The notes under the pieces are model-generated. The model made no database searches. It worked only from the letters and a program-made list of their open reading frames with translations, and was not told the origin of the DNA. The position numbers and the translations under genes were made by a program. Source: Sequoia sempervirens (Eukaryota; Streptophyta; Pinopsida; Cupressales; Cupressaceae). From it: a stretch of 64,000 bases of DNA. Location: assembly GCA_007258455.2 (NCBI GenBank), contig VDFB02139065.1, forward strand, positions 1 through 64,000. The letters are read 5' to 3'. Below, in pieces: positions 1 to 12,300 of the stretch (the first letter of the stretch is position 1; each line of letters starts with the position of its first letter).

Positions 1-253
1 TATGGGTGCTAAAGTGTGGGCTTAATGTATTGCCAAACATTCTATACTCTTGGAGAAAGAGACAATTTTAAGATAAAACTAAGTCTTGCTTTAGGCATCT
101 TCCATCAATCACCCCTTAAAATTGCATTTATAGGCCCCTAATACTCATAATTTTGTACTTTGAGGCCTAATTCATTCATAAAACCACTTAAATCCTGACA
201 AATATCACTAAAACCACTCAATTTTTTTGAAACCCACCAAAAATATCCCTAGT

Positions 254-287
254 GGGACTAAGTCGCCCAAGGCAGTGACTTAGTCCC
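254..287. repeat. Perfect stem-loop in LTR-like repeat
   Basis: GGGACTAAGTC at 254-264 is the exact reverse complement of GACTTAGTCCC at 277-287, an 11-bp stem with a 12-base loop. A related stem-loop recurs at 1095-1126 and diverged versions occur in the second repeat copy. Confidence 0.6.
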
Positions 288-396
288 TTTTGGGGTATTT
301 TCCACTTTTGAGTGGGAATTTCATTAATTCAAATTAATTTTTCAATGGATGTCAGCCTCTTAGATCTAAATAATGAGAAAATTAGGTGTTGATGCT

Positions 397-404
397 TATA
401 AATA
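397..404 (+). promoter_or_regulatory. TATA box of LTR-like repeat
   Basis: TATAAATA lies in a block that is strongly conserved with the second copy, where TATAAATA is at 48412-48419. Position and conservation suggest the LTR promoter. No transcript evidence is available. Confidence 0.5.
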
Positions 405-1094
405 CACATTTTAAGTCATTTTTCACATCTCCTAGTCATTTTTACAAAGCAAAAATCAAAATTCAAGAAAAAAAGTGTCTTACACAAGAAGATTCAATAA
501 CATTTTGCAGCAAAGCTGAAGCTTTAGAGTAGAAAACTAGGGCTTTTGTAGGTTTACAAGCTCACTTCCTATTCAATATCTCACATTGCAAAGGATTGAT
601 TATGGATGCCTATGGTGAATCGTGGAGAAATCTAGGATGAGGAGATGCAACTAGCCATCAAATCACACATAATGACTTGTTTTTGAAGTGATTCCATCTT
701 CCATGTTCTTCTTATCTTTAGACTTAAGGTTTGCATCACATTCTACATATCATTTATATTCATTTGAATATTTGTAGGGTTTCTTGCATTGAAGTCTTGC
801 ATCTCTCAGGTGCCATTCATTCATCTCATTCTAGCAAATTAGAATAGGGTTTTATCTCATCTTTAACCTTTCCTAGTCTTAGACACAATTAAGGCTAGGG
901 TTTATATATATTTTATTGTCTATAAAGTTTAAATACCAACTAGGGGTTTGACTAAGGAAAACTTCCCATTAGAAACCAATTTATCTTATGTTTTGTAGGG
1001 TTTTTCAAAGATTTAGATCTAGATTTCCATCAAAGAGCAAAGTCTAGGTTGCTGGCTTCTATTTCCACTTTCAGATTTGGATAAAATCTAAAGT

Positions 1095-1126
1095 GGACTA
1101 AGTCTACCATAGTGGAAACTTAGTCC
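1095..1126. repeat. Second stem-loop in LTR-like repeat
   Basis: GGACTAAGT (1095-1103) pairs exactly with ACTTAGTCC (1118-1126) across a 14-base loop. It has the same stem sequence as the one at 254-287. A third, weak version lies near 1207-1240. Confidence 0.5.
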
Positions 1127-1628
1127 CATTGCATTGCTTTTTTAAATTTTTTTACAGATTTTGACACCCTTTTGGCATAAACAAATTTTTGGGCAGAGTC
1201 CTTGTTCTAGGAATAAGTCACCTAAACTGGCCTAAGTGTCCTAGTTTCCTTAAAAGTCAAAATTTCTAGGATTTCAGTGGCTCCTACAATCTTCAATTTG
1301 TTCTTCTTCAATTTTTAGGTCCATAGTTCCTATTTTACATCTTCATTTGATCATTTATTGCATTAGTCTAGCTCTTCTGCATATCACACTATGTTTTCAA
1401 ACAAGTTAGTTTTCTTATATTTCATATCATTAAATCATTTCATTTTCAAATCAAAGAATTAGTACATCTCAATTAGGCATAATAGATCTCATTAACATTA
1501 GTCTTGAGTGTAAACCCTTTCATTTTGGCCCCACATTGAATCCCCTTTCTCCTTTTAGGTGAAAAGCCCTAAGAGGAGCAAAGCATTGTGAGGGGTCGAA
1601 CCAAAATTAGCTTTTATAGTTTCAAACA

Positions 1629-2473
1629 CCGTGCCATTGTATAAATTCAAGGATAGCTTGAGAAAAGAGATATTTGAGGGCTAGAACAATTTGGTAGAAG
1701 ATGAAAATGTTTGGTGCTTCCCGTGCAGCAATAGCCATATGCCCCAAAATTTCTCAAGGAGGAATATGCAGCAAAAGGTGGTAGAACAAAGAAGCAATGG
1801 CATGCTCCTGAATGTGAATGAGTATGAATCATCCAAAATGGAGAATTCTCATTTCAGATCATAAATGCAAGGGATGTCCCTAGAGTAGGAGCTAGACATT
1901 GTGCCCGACCAAGCTCTGTTCTCATGGTTAGAAGAGGAAGAGGTCATGTTTGCAAATGAAACTTTGATGAGTGACATTCTACAAGTGTAGTCATATTACA
2001 ACAAAATATTAAAGAGAAGACTTACGAGAGAGTATGTAAAACAAGATTTTCCATGTCCATAGTCGTATCAACTATTCCCACAAGAAAAGAAATCTTCATC
2101 ACCTATCATCTGTCCTTATTCATAGCCACATAGCACACCATTGGCAAAGAAAGAGATGAGAAAAACACCAAGCCTAGTAATTTCATAATGTTTTCTTCCA
2201 AATATGAGAGAAATACCACCATTTAAGCCCAAGGCCCAAAGAGTTGGGATGCTTAATGTGGTGGAGCTATTAAAGAAAGCACCTACCAATGTATCATTGT
2301 GGGATGTCATATCAATTCCCAAACAAAATATGTTGCTTCAAGAAGCATTAAAAGAACAAAACCCATAGTTGGATGCAATTTAGCCATGCAAACAAAGCGG
2401 AGATAACAAATACATGTTGCCCCCTTAGGCTCCAAAAGCAATAGCTTATGACAATGATGTAGGCAACACAAAA
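1629..2473 (+). pseudogene. Degenerate region upstream of protease (gag-pro linker remnant)
   Basis: Short broken reading stretches run into the protease at 2474. The part from about 2020 to 2460 reads, with stops, as a polar linker of the kind that lies between gag zinc knuckle and protease in Tat-type Ty3/gypsy polyproteins. No capsid domain and no zinc knuckle can be seen, so gag is either missing or beyond recognition. The assignment rests mainly on position. Confidence 0.3.
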
Positions 2474-2850
2474 GTGAAAGAGGTAAGGAGAACAAAGCCC
2501 ATGCCTTTATTTTTAACACTTATAGTGGGAGACAAACTATTGCATAATAATACAATTGATTCAGGGGCTAGCATCACTATTATGCCAAAACAAGTGGCAG
2601 ATGCTTTGAAGCTTAAGTATGATCCTCTTGAAAGGGGAATCATGCAACTAGACGGGAAGAAGGTTCTGACTATTGGTCAGATAAAGGACTTTTCTCTAAC
2701 CCTTTTCTCCTACCCAAGCCAAACAGTCACATAGGAAGTGGTAGTGATAGACATTCCTCCTATCTTTGGAATGTGTCTTTCAAGAGATTTCATAACAAAG
2801 CTTGGTGGATACTTGGCACTTGACTGGTTGTAGCTAATATTGAGAACCAA
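2474..2850 (+). pseudogene. Ty3/gypsy aspartic protease remnant
   Basis: An open stretch of 86 codons carries the retropepsin active-site motif IDSGASITIMP (D29-S30-G31), followed by the hydrophobic strands of the fold. After a stop at 2732 the frame continues with VVVIDIPPIFGMCLSRDF, the second conserved protease block (usually a G-x-L-L/V-G/S-R-D-W type sequence) in plant Tat-type elements. The enzyme would cleave the Gag-Pol polyprotein inside the virus-like particle. The active-site triplet is intact, but the frame is interrupted, so this is a fossil. It is the first pol domain of the element that ends at 5647. Confidence 0.8.
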
Positions 2851-3165
2851 GCATGAGTGAAGATGAAGATCTTGTTTGAATCCTTGCATCCCGAACATGT
2901 TGCGGATGATGCAAATCTCTACTTTGGACTTGCACATACCTCTATCTCTTAGCAAGAGAGATATTGTGTAGAAATGCTAGAAGAAGAGGAAGATACAAGT
3001 GCACAGACTCTCGAGGATGAAGTGCTACTCAACCAATTCATCAATTGCAATCCATTTGGAACATTCCATGTGATAGGGCTAGGAACCTATGTAATTTTCA
3101 ATGGTGATCATTTTTTTTTTTCTGAAAATGATGAAGGATCAGGATGAATTCGATGACCTAGATGA

Positions 3166-3560
3166 TAATAATTTGTGGACCTTATGTTTTGATGGTGTCA
3201 AATGTAAAGCTAGTTTTGAAGAGGGTGTCTGATTATTGTCTCCAATAGTATTAGAGATCGCTAGGGCCTACCATTTTTAGTTCTCATGCTCCAACAATGA
3301 TGTTGAATATAAAGCTTTGGTTCACGGGTTGATTCTACCAGAATAGATAGGCGCGAGGAGGATACAACCTTTGGGAGATCCAAAACTAGTGGTAAGCTAG
3401 GTTCATGGACAAGCGAATGCAAAGAATAAAAGGATGAGATCTTAGACACATAAGGTATGAGATCTCATCGAGAGTCTCAAAGCTTTCAACATACAAGTGA
3501 TTCCTTGATCACAACATAATATTGTTGATTGGATGGCTCATGTTAGTCCAAAATTCAAAC
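3166..3560 (+). pseudogene. RNase H domain upstream of RT (aRNH-type) remnant
   Basis: With several stops, the + frame reads LWTLCFDGVKC, then FSCSNNDVEYKALVHGL, then a degraded GDxxLVV block, then AFNIQVIP and NIVDWMA. These match in order the plant retrotransposon RNase H pattern of a W-x-L-x-FDG strand, a TNNxAEYxAL helix, a GDS strand, an IPRxxN strand and a final D-containing helix. The domain lies between protease and reverse transcriptase, not after RT as in standard Ty3/gypsy. An additional, archaeal-type RNase H (aRNH) is known in the Tat lineage. The placement here is direct sequence observation; the aRNH label is inference. Confidence 0.6.
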
Positions 3561-3586
3561 CCATTTCCAACTCGATGAAGTAGAGC

Positions 3587-4860
3587 ATGATGCAAATCAT
3601 TGTCCAATCCTCAATTCCCAACAACAATACAAATTGGAAAGTTTTGGGTGACGAAATTCAAACAAATTTCGACTATCCACCACTAGGGATGGATCTTCTC
3701 GAAGATGCAAGGAATGTCAAGCAAATATTTTCTACAAATTCAAGGGATTATGAAGAACTTGATGTTAGAAGCAATAGAAAAATGAAAGTTAGAAGGGAAG
3801 GCCCTTGTAAGGAAAATATAAGGCTGAAGGATCTATGCTTCAGGTATGACATGAGAGAGTATGACCTAGGCATAATTCAACGTACCATTGACTTGGCAAA
3901 AGGATCCAAGCCTGTCTGATAGAAACAAAGGTTAGTCAACCTAAAGGTTGAAGCCTTGATGGCATAGGAGCTCACCAAGTGGGTCAAATCAAAGATCATA
4001 TTCCCTATCAAATTTTCCACCTGGGTGTCAAAATTGGTCCTAGTTTGGAAAATAAATTATTATATCTAACTTGGTCTCTATTTCTAGGACTTGAACAAGG
4101 CCTAATTAAAATACCATTACCCCTTCCCACTGATGGAGTAGATATTTTAGACTGTGACCAGATCAGGGATATTCTCTTTGTTAGATGGTCTCTTAAGATA
4201 CAATCAAGGCTATGTGAAGGAGCCCAACCAACATGGGATGACATTTACCACTAAGTGGGGAACGTTTTCATATTCAAAGATGTCATTCAAACTCTCCACT
4301 GCTGATGCAACTTTTGAATACACAGTGAGCATTGCTTTAGAAGGGTTGATCAACCAGATTATCTTCATATATGTAGGTGGCCTAATAGTCTTTTCTAGAT
4401 CAAAATATGATTATTTTGATTATCTAAAAAGGGTTTTCTAGGAATACCAACGATTTGGGATTTTTTCAATCCAAAAAATATGTCTTTAGGGCATCTCAAA
4501 GAAAGCTTCTTGGCTTTGAAGTATCAAATGAGGGAATAGCAATAGATCCTAAAAGGATCCGAACAAAAAAAAGGCTATGATGTTTCCTGGGAAAGATTGA
4601 TTTTGTTAGTAAAATCATATCAAATTCTATGAGCATTGTGCGGCCAATCACCCTGATGCTTAAGAAGTATCTACCTTTCAAATGGATTTTCGAGGGCACA
4701 ATAGTTTTTGAGCAATGAAAGATGACCCTCTCTGAAGCCTCGACACTAGTTAGCTCAAATTTTTCAAAAAACATTCTACTCTACGAGAAAATTTGCCAAC
4801 ATAATATAGTTTATGTGCTCACTTAGAGGAACAAGGAAGGTAATGAAGAGCATCCTATTT
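3587..4860 (+). pseudogene. Ty3/gypsy reverse transcriptase remnant
   Basis: The first 110-codon open stretch (3587-3919) is the linker that precedes RT in Tat-type elements and ends YDLGIIQRTIDLAKGSKPV. Broken blocks follow for the fingers (near 3960-4060), a degraded LCVDFRDLNKA region (near 4080), and the palm (4200-4440: KWGTFSYSKMSFKL). The catalytic YxDD box is altered to YVGG. Then come KLLGFEVSNEGIAIDPKRI (near 4500) and an FLGKIDFV thumb/connection block (near 4585). Both catalytic aspartates are lost, so it is dead. Sequence past about 4800 is the start of an RNase H-like region that breaks off before integrase, which suggests an internal deletion. Confidence 0.75.
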
Positions 4861-4897
4861 TTTTCATTCAAGGACCCTGAAAGGTTTTGAAGCTAGT

Positions 4898-5647
4898 GTG
4901 TGGGAATACATAACGGAAGGGAAAATTGTCAATTTCCTTAGAGAGCTAATAACTAGGTTTGGCTTGCTTGATATTTTTATATCCGACAATGCCCTAATTT
5001 TTTTGAAATTAGGGATATTAGTTTTTGCTATCAGACATTGGATTTTCCCAAAGGATTCATCGAGTTATTACTCACAAGGGAACAAGTTAGAGATAGCATA
5101 AAAAAAAATCCTAATCAGTTTAGCCAAGTGTATTAGGTTAGAACAACAAAAGGATTAGCATAAACATCTGTGAGCTGCTCTATGGGTGGACCAAATTACT
5201 CCCAATCAAATTCTAAAGATCTCCCCTTACAAGTTGGTGTATGGAAAAGAGGAAGTGATACCCATTTCCATAGAAATTCCTACTTCACAACTACTGAAAG
5301 CCCTAGAGATTGAAGAAAATCATGGAATGGAAGTATGGTTGGCAGAACTCCTCAAATTTAAGGAAGACAAGGAAAGGGCTCATGGAGCCATGATCAATTT
5401 CCAGCAGAAAATTAAGCAATGGTTTGACAAAAGGATTTCTAACCCAAATTTCAAAGAAGGAAGCTTAGTGCCAAAGTATGATGAACGTACTACAAGAACA
5501 TGGCAACACATAAAATTTGAAGCACTAAGGAAAGGACCTTTCTGAATCAGCATAGGAAAAGAAAAGAACATGTATGAGCTTGAAGAGATTAAGGGGAATT
5601 CTTTAGATATACCAGTGAATGATATTTATCTAAAGATTTTCCACTAA
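4898..5647 (+). pseudogene. Ty3/gypsy integrase remnant
   Basis: The frame starts in the middle of the catalytic core: GKIVNFLRELITRFGLLDIF followed by ISDNALIF gives the second catalytic aspartate region. A frameshifted YYSQGNKLE block follows, where the catalytic glutamate region is expected. A 119-codon open stretch (5186-5545) holds the core end and C-terminal domain: ISPYKLVYGKE, then a long helical part, then RTWQHIKFEALRKGPF. The last residues before the stop at 5647 (near 5570-5645) match the usual polyprotein end. The N-terminal zinc-binding part and the first catalytic aspartate are absent, which fits a deletion between RT and integrase. It would have inserted cDNA into the chromosome. 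Confidence 0.75.
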
Positions 5648-7011
5648 AATGCATAGTTTTATAATTTTTAATAGTTATGTACCATATGTAAAACATTTAT
5701 AAATATCTCAAAATTTTGAGAATAAATAACCCAAGAGGAACACTAAAGAAAGAAAAGGTAGTATTATATTATATTCATTAATAATTTACATATAATGCAT
5801 GGCCCAAGGCCTAGAAGTGAACATGAGGTTCTCTCAAGCAAAACCCAAAAGAAGTAGGGAGTAAAAAAGAAGCAAAAGGGAGGAAATGAGCAAGAAAAGT
5901 AAAGCTAAGCCTCTAGCTATTGATAATGAGGCAAAAATGGGCTCATTACCAGGTTCTTCTCCTTCTCCTTCTTCCTTTTTTTCTCTTCTTCTTTTCATTT
6001 GATAGGTTGCAAACAAGGGCTAGAAACATAATGCATGTGGGCCACATGGTGTTGACCTAGGGTCTACTCACCGTGAATCTGCACCAGGAAGTCGAAATGC
6101 TTCCTTCAGGTGATTCCTGGAACCTACTCCATAATGTACTCCCACAATAGAAAAGTGGCCGCTGGCTGAGAGGAGTAGCAGTGTGTCTCAATGTCCATGG
6201 TGTAGAAATCAGTGACGAAGGGAAACCAGGGTAGATCTATTCCAAAGTCCATGTGCCTGTGGAGGCCCATAGCGCTTGGGATACCAACACTAGGGATGGC
6301 CACTCACACTATCTCACGAAACCCTTCCATAAATGAGGTGTCAAAAATATTCTGGCATAGTTTGATTATTATAAGCTTGGACACATTTAGGTCCACTAGT
6401 GAAGCTACAAAATGGGAAAGTTGAAAAACTTAACCAATAGAATGTCTATTTTTGGTTGGACGAAAATGGAAATTTTTAAGACAAAATGAAGCAAGATAGA
6501 TAAATCATATGGAGGATATGATGGAATGCCTTGAGAAATATATTTGGGCATTGGGAGTAAATGCTTGCATGCGTTGATTGTTGACATGTGTCCTTTGCCA
6601 TCATTAGTGCTAGCTCTAGCTTACTAATAAGAAAAGACATGGATTAATGCACTAAAACTCTGACAAATTAATGGGCACGTCTTTTCAAGAGTACCTTGTA
6701 TCACCTTAGGACATTTCATATGATGAAAAGTATGCTTTTCAATGCAATAAATTTATTTGTAAAAGAGGTGGTGGGGATAATATACTAATTCCATTCTCAC
6801 ACCCTTCTCAGTATTCCTGAGGGATACGAATCTCATGTTCACACGTATTACCCTGGTGGCAACATTTATTGGACCAGTTATAGTGGTGTAGTCTTAACTA
6901 CATGCACGAGTCAGAGAATTAATTGCACTCAGAAGTAGATTTTTCTAAAAGAAGCAAAAGGAAAGTTGTCGTTATCACTTGAGAAGCTCTCTGCAACTTT
7001 CTCGTATAGTC
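5648..7011. other. No gene seen between integrase remnant and ORFx copy 1
   Basis: There is no sustained reading frame with recognisable motifs. A short purine/pyrimidine-biased stretch (5860-6000) contains only simple-sequence coding potential. A 3' LTR matching 1-1628 is not evident here. Confidence 0.5.
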
Positions 7012-10000
7012 ATGGTGAAAGCATCTACCTCTAAAAGGAAAGCTACATTTTTAAATAGAAGACTTGGTTACACTGATGTTTATGGGTGTTGTTCATTCAT
7101 CAATGCCTCAACAATAGTAGAACAACCATTTTAGTAATGCAAGAAAGTCCAACCTGCTAAACACATCCAAAGAGAGGTGGTGTGAGACATCACTAACAAT
7201 GTTTTTGATCCTCAATTATCAACCAATCCTAAAAGTCTTAGGGAAGGTGTTTTTCAGAGGATGTTGGAGCATGAACCATCAGAGGGTTTTGCATTTTGGC
7301 TCTAGAACAATGGTTTTCCACAATTTATGCTACCTACTATACATCCATACCTAGAGCTAGTTGATGCATGTGCAAAAGGGTTTAACAAAATAATAGAGGC
7401 CATTGAGAGCCATGGGATCAAGATTACCATTTCTACAAAAGCTATATGAGATATGCTATGTTTCCCTATGAGCTAGGGTATCGAGATTTTTGATAAAGAG
7501 CAGATGGATACCCTAGGAGGAGAAATGTTCAAGAAAAAAAATTCTGTGAGGATGAGACAAAGGAAAGGTTGTAGAGAGGGAAAATTTGTTGGCCCCTTTT
7601 GCATAAGAAATTTAAGAAGGATACATAGTCTGTATTCTCGATGTTGGCCTGGGTTTTGGGTCTCAACGATGATGAGGAGGTCAACCCTTTCTAATTTTCC
7701 CTAGGCCTTACACTCAAAAGGGAAAATGTTCTAAGGTATTATGATTTTACTGAGATAATAGATGGGAATATGAGGGAGCAGTTGAAGAACTACCATGGAA
7801 AGTCCAAATTTAGGTATTCTTCTATTCTGGTTCATTTACTTTTACATCAAAAATTTTAATGGTTGGGAAGGAATGTACCAGTGTCTAGGCTAGATGGAAG
7901 AGGTTGTATCCAACTAGTTTCTATATGGAAACCCACACTTTCAAGGATAAGAGATTATTATTTGTTTGTAGATAATTTTCTAAGGCTAGTACTCTAGGAT
8001 TTGTTACCTCACCCCATTGGCCGCTTCTCTCAAGAGGTTATAGGATGGATAGAGAATCCACCTATCCCATTGGATTATTTTTTGGGTGAGGATTTCACAT
8101 TTTTCAGATTTCATGGCTTTCTCGGGGAGGTTTTTTGACTCCCCAGATTTGTAATTGATAGGGTCTTTGCGCTAGAGGCATGCCGCCAAGTATCCACCAT
8201 CAACAGGGTTTATTGCGTTGGAAGGAACAAAAAAAATCTTTACGATCTTCCTGTCATGATTGCTAGGAGCTAGGTAATATTGACTGAGTAGAAGGTTGAG
8301 GATGATATCACAAATTTCCTAGTAGCCTTGGGCTTGGTCCTCATTTGTGACAAGTGGAATTATAACCCGAATGATATTTTAAGTTTAATACATGAGGTTA
8401 GGGAATATTTCTGGAAAAGAAGGAATCTAGGTCAAGAGAGGGTGAAGATATACAATGACCTAGATCAAATTCTAGAAGAGAGGCCAAAGTGGTTAAGTTT
8501 CTATGAGCCGCAGGTAGAGTATCAAAGGAATCTCCTGATGGGTAAGTCTCTCAATACACAGTTGAAGAAAAGGGGTTGGTCAGAAAGAAAGAAGTCTGAC
8601 TTCTGGAGATTCTGACAAGAGATGAGATGTCCAGGTGCCCCATTTGGTAACTTCTAGCTTGATGATGAATTTGAGGACTTATATGACATGGAGGTTGATT
8701 ACAAAAACAACAATCCTAAGACAAGTCATGAAATTGACTAAGAAAGGGTTCCACCTCAAGCTTCTTAGCCTCGAGAATCCAACAACTAGAGAGACTCGAG
8801 GCAGAGGGGTTTGCAAGCCCTATCTACCTCTGACACCTCAAGTAAAGGAAAAAGGACTCGACGGTCTCCAAGGTCATCCACCATGGTTGTCGAAGGTCAA
8901 GTTTTGGAGGACTCTATAGCCGGAGGATCAGACCGTACTAGTTTTGGTCATATGAAACAAAGAAGGATCCAAGATCTGGGTGCTCCTAATGCATTGGTCC
9001 AACGAGAAGAAGTGAAGTCCATCTTGCAAAATCATTCATCCACTATGACTCGGGTAAGTTTCAATCCCTCTCTTCTTCTTGTTACTACATCTTTGGTCAA
9101 TCCCTTGCCTCCTCCCATGGAGAGGAATCTTCTGTCCTTGGCCCCCAAACTGGTAATTCCTAATGCACCCCCTGCCATTTTCAATGAATCCACTGAAACC
9201 ATCATGCATGCCGAAGGAGTGTCATTTTCCGTGGCTGCTATTGTGTCATTGATTTCCCTACCAAGGGCCCCTATTGGAACAACTAAAACTACCACTTTTC
9301 CCGCAACTCCTATTCCATCCACTTTCGGGAAGGAACCTCTACATCAACGTAATTTTGTGCTTACCCCTACTAGTTTTTCCCCTACTCAATTTGGCATTCC
9401 ACCCTTTTCCATGATCACACTGCCTTTTTCATCCCCCATGCTCACACATCCAAAGTTTCCCCTACCCTCACCTTTTTCGGGCTGCCCCCCAGTGCTTCTA
9501 TTGTAGCATAGAGTGTCAATGTCCCTTAGACTCTTTAGGGCCATTTCAATGCTACAAAATTGGCTTGAAAGAATAGGAAGCATAAATTATTGTTAAAAAA
9601 TGTCGACAAGCCCGCTACAAAGAAGATTGAAGCTTGTTTCAATGAAGAGAGAAAATCTCTACTTATTACCACTATGAAGCCGCTCAGTTCAAAGCCTAAA
9701 GGGAAAATGCAGATGGAAGATTATGACATTCATGTTGTGGGCCTGGACTTGAATGGAACTTTCCCTTGTGATAAAGTGGTCCTAGCCAAAGCGACACAAA
9801 GGATAGTATATGCTAACTATGAGAGGCTAGATAGGAAATTAAAGAAGCATGAGGTGGAGTTGGAAAATGTAAAAGAAATGATAAGTAGACTACAAAATAA
9901 GATCCGAGCTCAAGAAGCTGAAGTGAACTATGTAAGGAAAATTCAAATCCAACAAGGTGAAGCATCTAGGTTGCTTGCAGATGCTCAAAATGAGAAGGTT

Positions 10001-10941
10001 CAGCTTCGCACTAAAATTGAAAATTTAAGAAGAGATCTAAATGATGCCCGATCCTTAAATTTTGATGATCTTTGAAAGATCTAGGTAGAAGCAAAAGAGT
10101 CAAGGCAAGAAATCAAAAGATTGAGCTTTGAATTCGAAAACAATCTTCAGGAGAAAAGTCAAATTGAAGAGGACACAAGGGAAAGAGAGGCTTGATTTAA
10201 CCAAGAGTTAACTACTATACGAGGATCTGGACCCCTCCCTATAATGAAGAGGTTGATAGCTATGCATTAGGGGTGGATCACAACTAGTGTGGTTGTTTTG
10301 GGAACCGCTTTACAATTTCTAAGGGATGTTCAGGAACTAAATGCCAAGGTTAGTCTAATGGTTGATCACTTTATGCAAAAATGTTCATCCCAAGTGGAGG
10401 ATTCTCAAAATTTCATCTCCAAATTGTGTGTTGCCACTGATCAGGTCCTTGAAAGAGTAGGGATTCCCGATCGAAGGATTTCCTTCGTTAAAGCCGATGA
10501 GATTATCAACTATCATAGGGTTGTGGAAAAATGTAAAGATTGTTAGATAGTGCTGAAAAATTGGGTTGTTGAGATCAAGGACTTTGACATCTTGGTTAGT
10601 TTCAATTTTCCTCCTCTTATTTCACCAAATGAAGATGCGCTGAGAATGGAGTAGGTCAATGATGCAATCTAACACAGGGTCTAGAACTCAATAGAAATTC
10701 CAATTTCAAGCACGGAGATCTATCCTCTTTCTTGACTCTATTATCACCTAGGCACAGTTTCTTCCAGATGGGGGTTCATCTCTTTTAAAGATATTTTTGA
10801 TCTTGAGTAAGCATACAAGCAGATCCAGACCCTTCTCCTACCAACCGATGCAGATTGGCAGGCATAGTGTGCCACTTTTATCAAACTCCAAAAACAACTA
10901 GAGGCCTAGGTTTGTATCTCCGTAGAGCGAAGACCCCTGTG
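7012..10941 (+). pseudogene. ORFx copy 1: unrecognised plant protein with coiled-coil C-terminus, decayed
   Basis: The ATG at 7012 (MVKASTSKRKATFLNRR) opens a frame that can be followed for about 3.9 kb through stops and at least two frameshifts. An alpha-helical N-terminal domain (7170-7500) contains GFAFWL, ITISTKAI and DMLCFPMSQGIEIF. A mixed region follows (7750-8615), then a Ser/Pro/Thr-rich linker (8811-9506), then a charged coiled coil (9800-10075, with heptad-like ERLDRKLKKHEVELENVKEM). The tail (10289-10546 and onward to about 10941) includes GTALQFLRDVQELN. I do not recognise the protein. The first domain vaguely resembles retrotransposon-associated plant domains (PMD or 'plant transposon protein' types). 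A second copy lies inverted at 14280-15110 and a likely relative at 56540-60319. It may be an extra ORF of a Tat-type element, since it follows integrase on the same strand. Confidence 0.5.
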
Positions 10942-12300
10942 AGTGGCCAAAACTATGAAGCATTTTTTCCTTATTCATTTTCATTTTTGGCTTACATAAA
11001 TGTTTTCAATTTCAAGAGTACTCACTGTCAGGTAGAATCATTGAAAATATGTGCAATGCACCACATGGTGGCTGCACAACTTTCATCTTTCATCTTCTTT
11101 TTGGGAGAGATTTTGGGACACGTGTTGACTCAATGGGAATTTTCTTAGGAGCTATATTCATGAGCTTAGAAGTTTTCACCTACATCTCCTACAAAGTGAT
11201 GATTGGGGAGTTTTTCAAAGCTGGTTGGCTTGTTTCCTTTCTTGGTTTTTGGGATGGAAGCTTTAAGGCGGTACCTTGGGGTGATGTGATTGGTCAACTA
11301 GACCTTTTTCGAAGCTGTTGTGGATTTGATCGTTTATGAGCCTCTATCTTCGCTAAATATCTAAAGAGAATTAATGTAGTAGCTGAGAATTGATGAGAAA
11401 AGATCATTACAACCTAACCAAAGATCTACGACCAGATAATGTGCTATTAACTGTCAACACCTGGAAATATCAATTTTTTGTTGAGGTTGTGTGTTTCCTT
11501 TTCTACAACTATATAAGGATAGCGATGACACATTGGGGGAATGGATTCCAAGTTAAAGTTTCTTTGTTAAGAAAAGTTTCTTTAGTTTTCTTAAGGTTTT
11601 TAGAAGTATTTTCAGAAGCAAGTCACAAAACTACTTTACTTTGGCATGTTATATCTATTAAGGTTTAAACTATTGTCAAATTGGCATCTGACCTCTGTTT
11701 CAAAGTTCACTTAATATTTAAAAGCACAAAATGTTGAGGAGAATTTGTGTAGACTGTGCATGTATGGCCTTTTTCAAGCTTTCTTTCTTTATATTATCAT
11801 TTTGAATGAAACATTGTCTTGAAAGCTAGATCTAGATAGTTGAAGTAGTGTATTTCTATGTTGTATGCTTGTATGGTAGAGTAGTAGCTTAGGAAAACTA
11901 GACTATGTCATTGGACTTCTCTATTTTTCTAAAAGTTGTTATTTTGTCATGCTATGTTGTATTAGGAGAAAGAGTTCATGTGATTTTTGAGACATTGTTA
12001 TGTTACCCATAAGAAATCTTTATGTTTGATTAGACCTTAATGAACACTTCCTATAGAAAGATTTGAAAGTCTGCACTATGCTTGAAGTTAGCCTTTTTTG
12101 TTCATTCTTTTTCCAACAATGAAGGATTGTGGTGTTTTGTGTCTATTTATATCACTCATAGGAATGATTTGGGTTTGAAATGTTGTAAAAGCTTTGGTGC
12201 ATCACCTTTTATGTTTTATATTTACATTTCCTTCTCCCCTTATCTCCAAACCCCAAAGAAGAGCTGACTTTCTATAAAAATCTCGGAAGTATTCAATGAG
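10942..12300 (+). other. Non-coding stretch with promoter-like sequence
   Basis: Only short open stretches without motifs are visible. An ACACGTG element near 11118 and a TATATAAG at 11510-11517 give it the look of an LTR or promoter region downstream of ORFx. No second copy exists in the window, so it cannot be called an LTR. Confidence 0.25.
11510..11517 (+). promoter_or_regulatory. Possible TATA box
   Basis: TATATAAG sits in a locally less AT-rich sequence downstream of a pyrimidine run. Suggestive only. Confidence 0.25.

Larger units (their letters stand above)
1..1628 (+). mobile_element. LTR-like repeat, copy 1 (left end outside window)
   Basis: Non-coding repeat homologous to 48088-49440 in the same orientation. 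Matching blocks in the same order are: the aggcccctaat / ttgaggcctaatt block near 140-170; an ATGTCAGCCT block leading into a TATA box near 350-404; an agggttt block; a ggggtttgac block near 945; and a ttttggccccac block followed by ttttaggtgaaaagccctaa near 1525-1575. Two dispersed copies with a central TATA box fit U3-R-U5 of an LTR. The copy probably ends near 1628 at caaaca. I see no convincing primer binding site after it. It lies just upstream of the decayed pol at 2474-5647 and may be that element's 5' LTR, but an unrelated insertion is equally possible. Confidence 0.55.
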
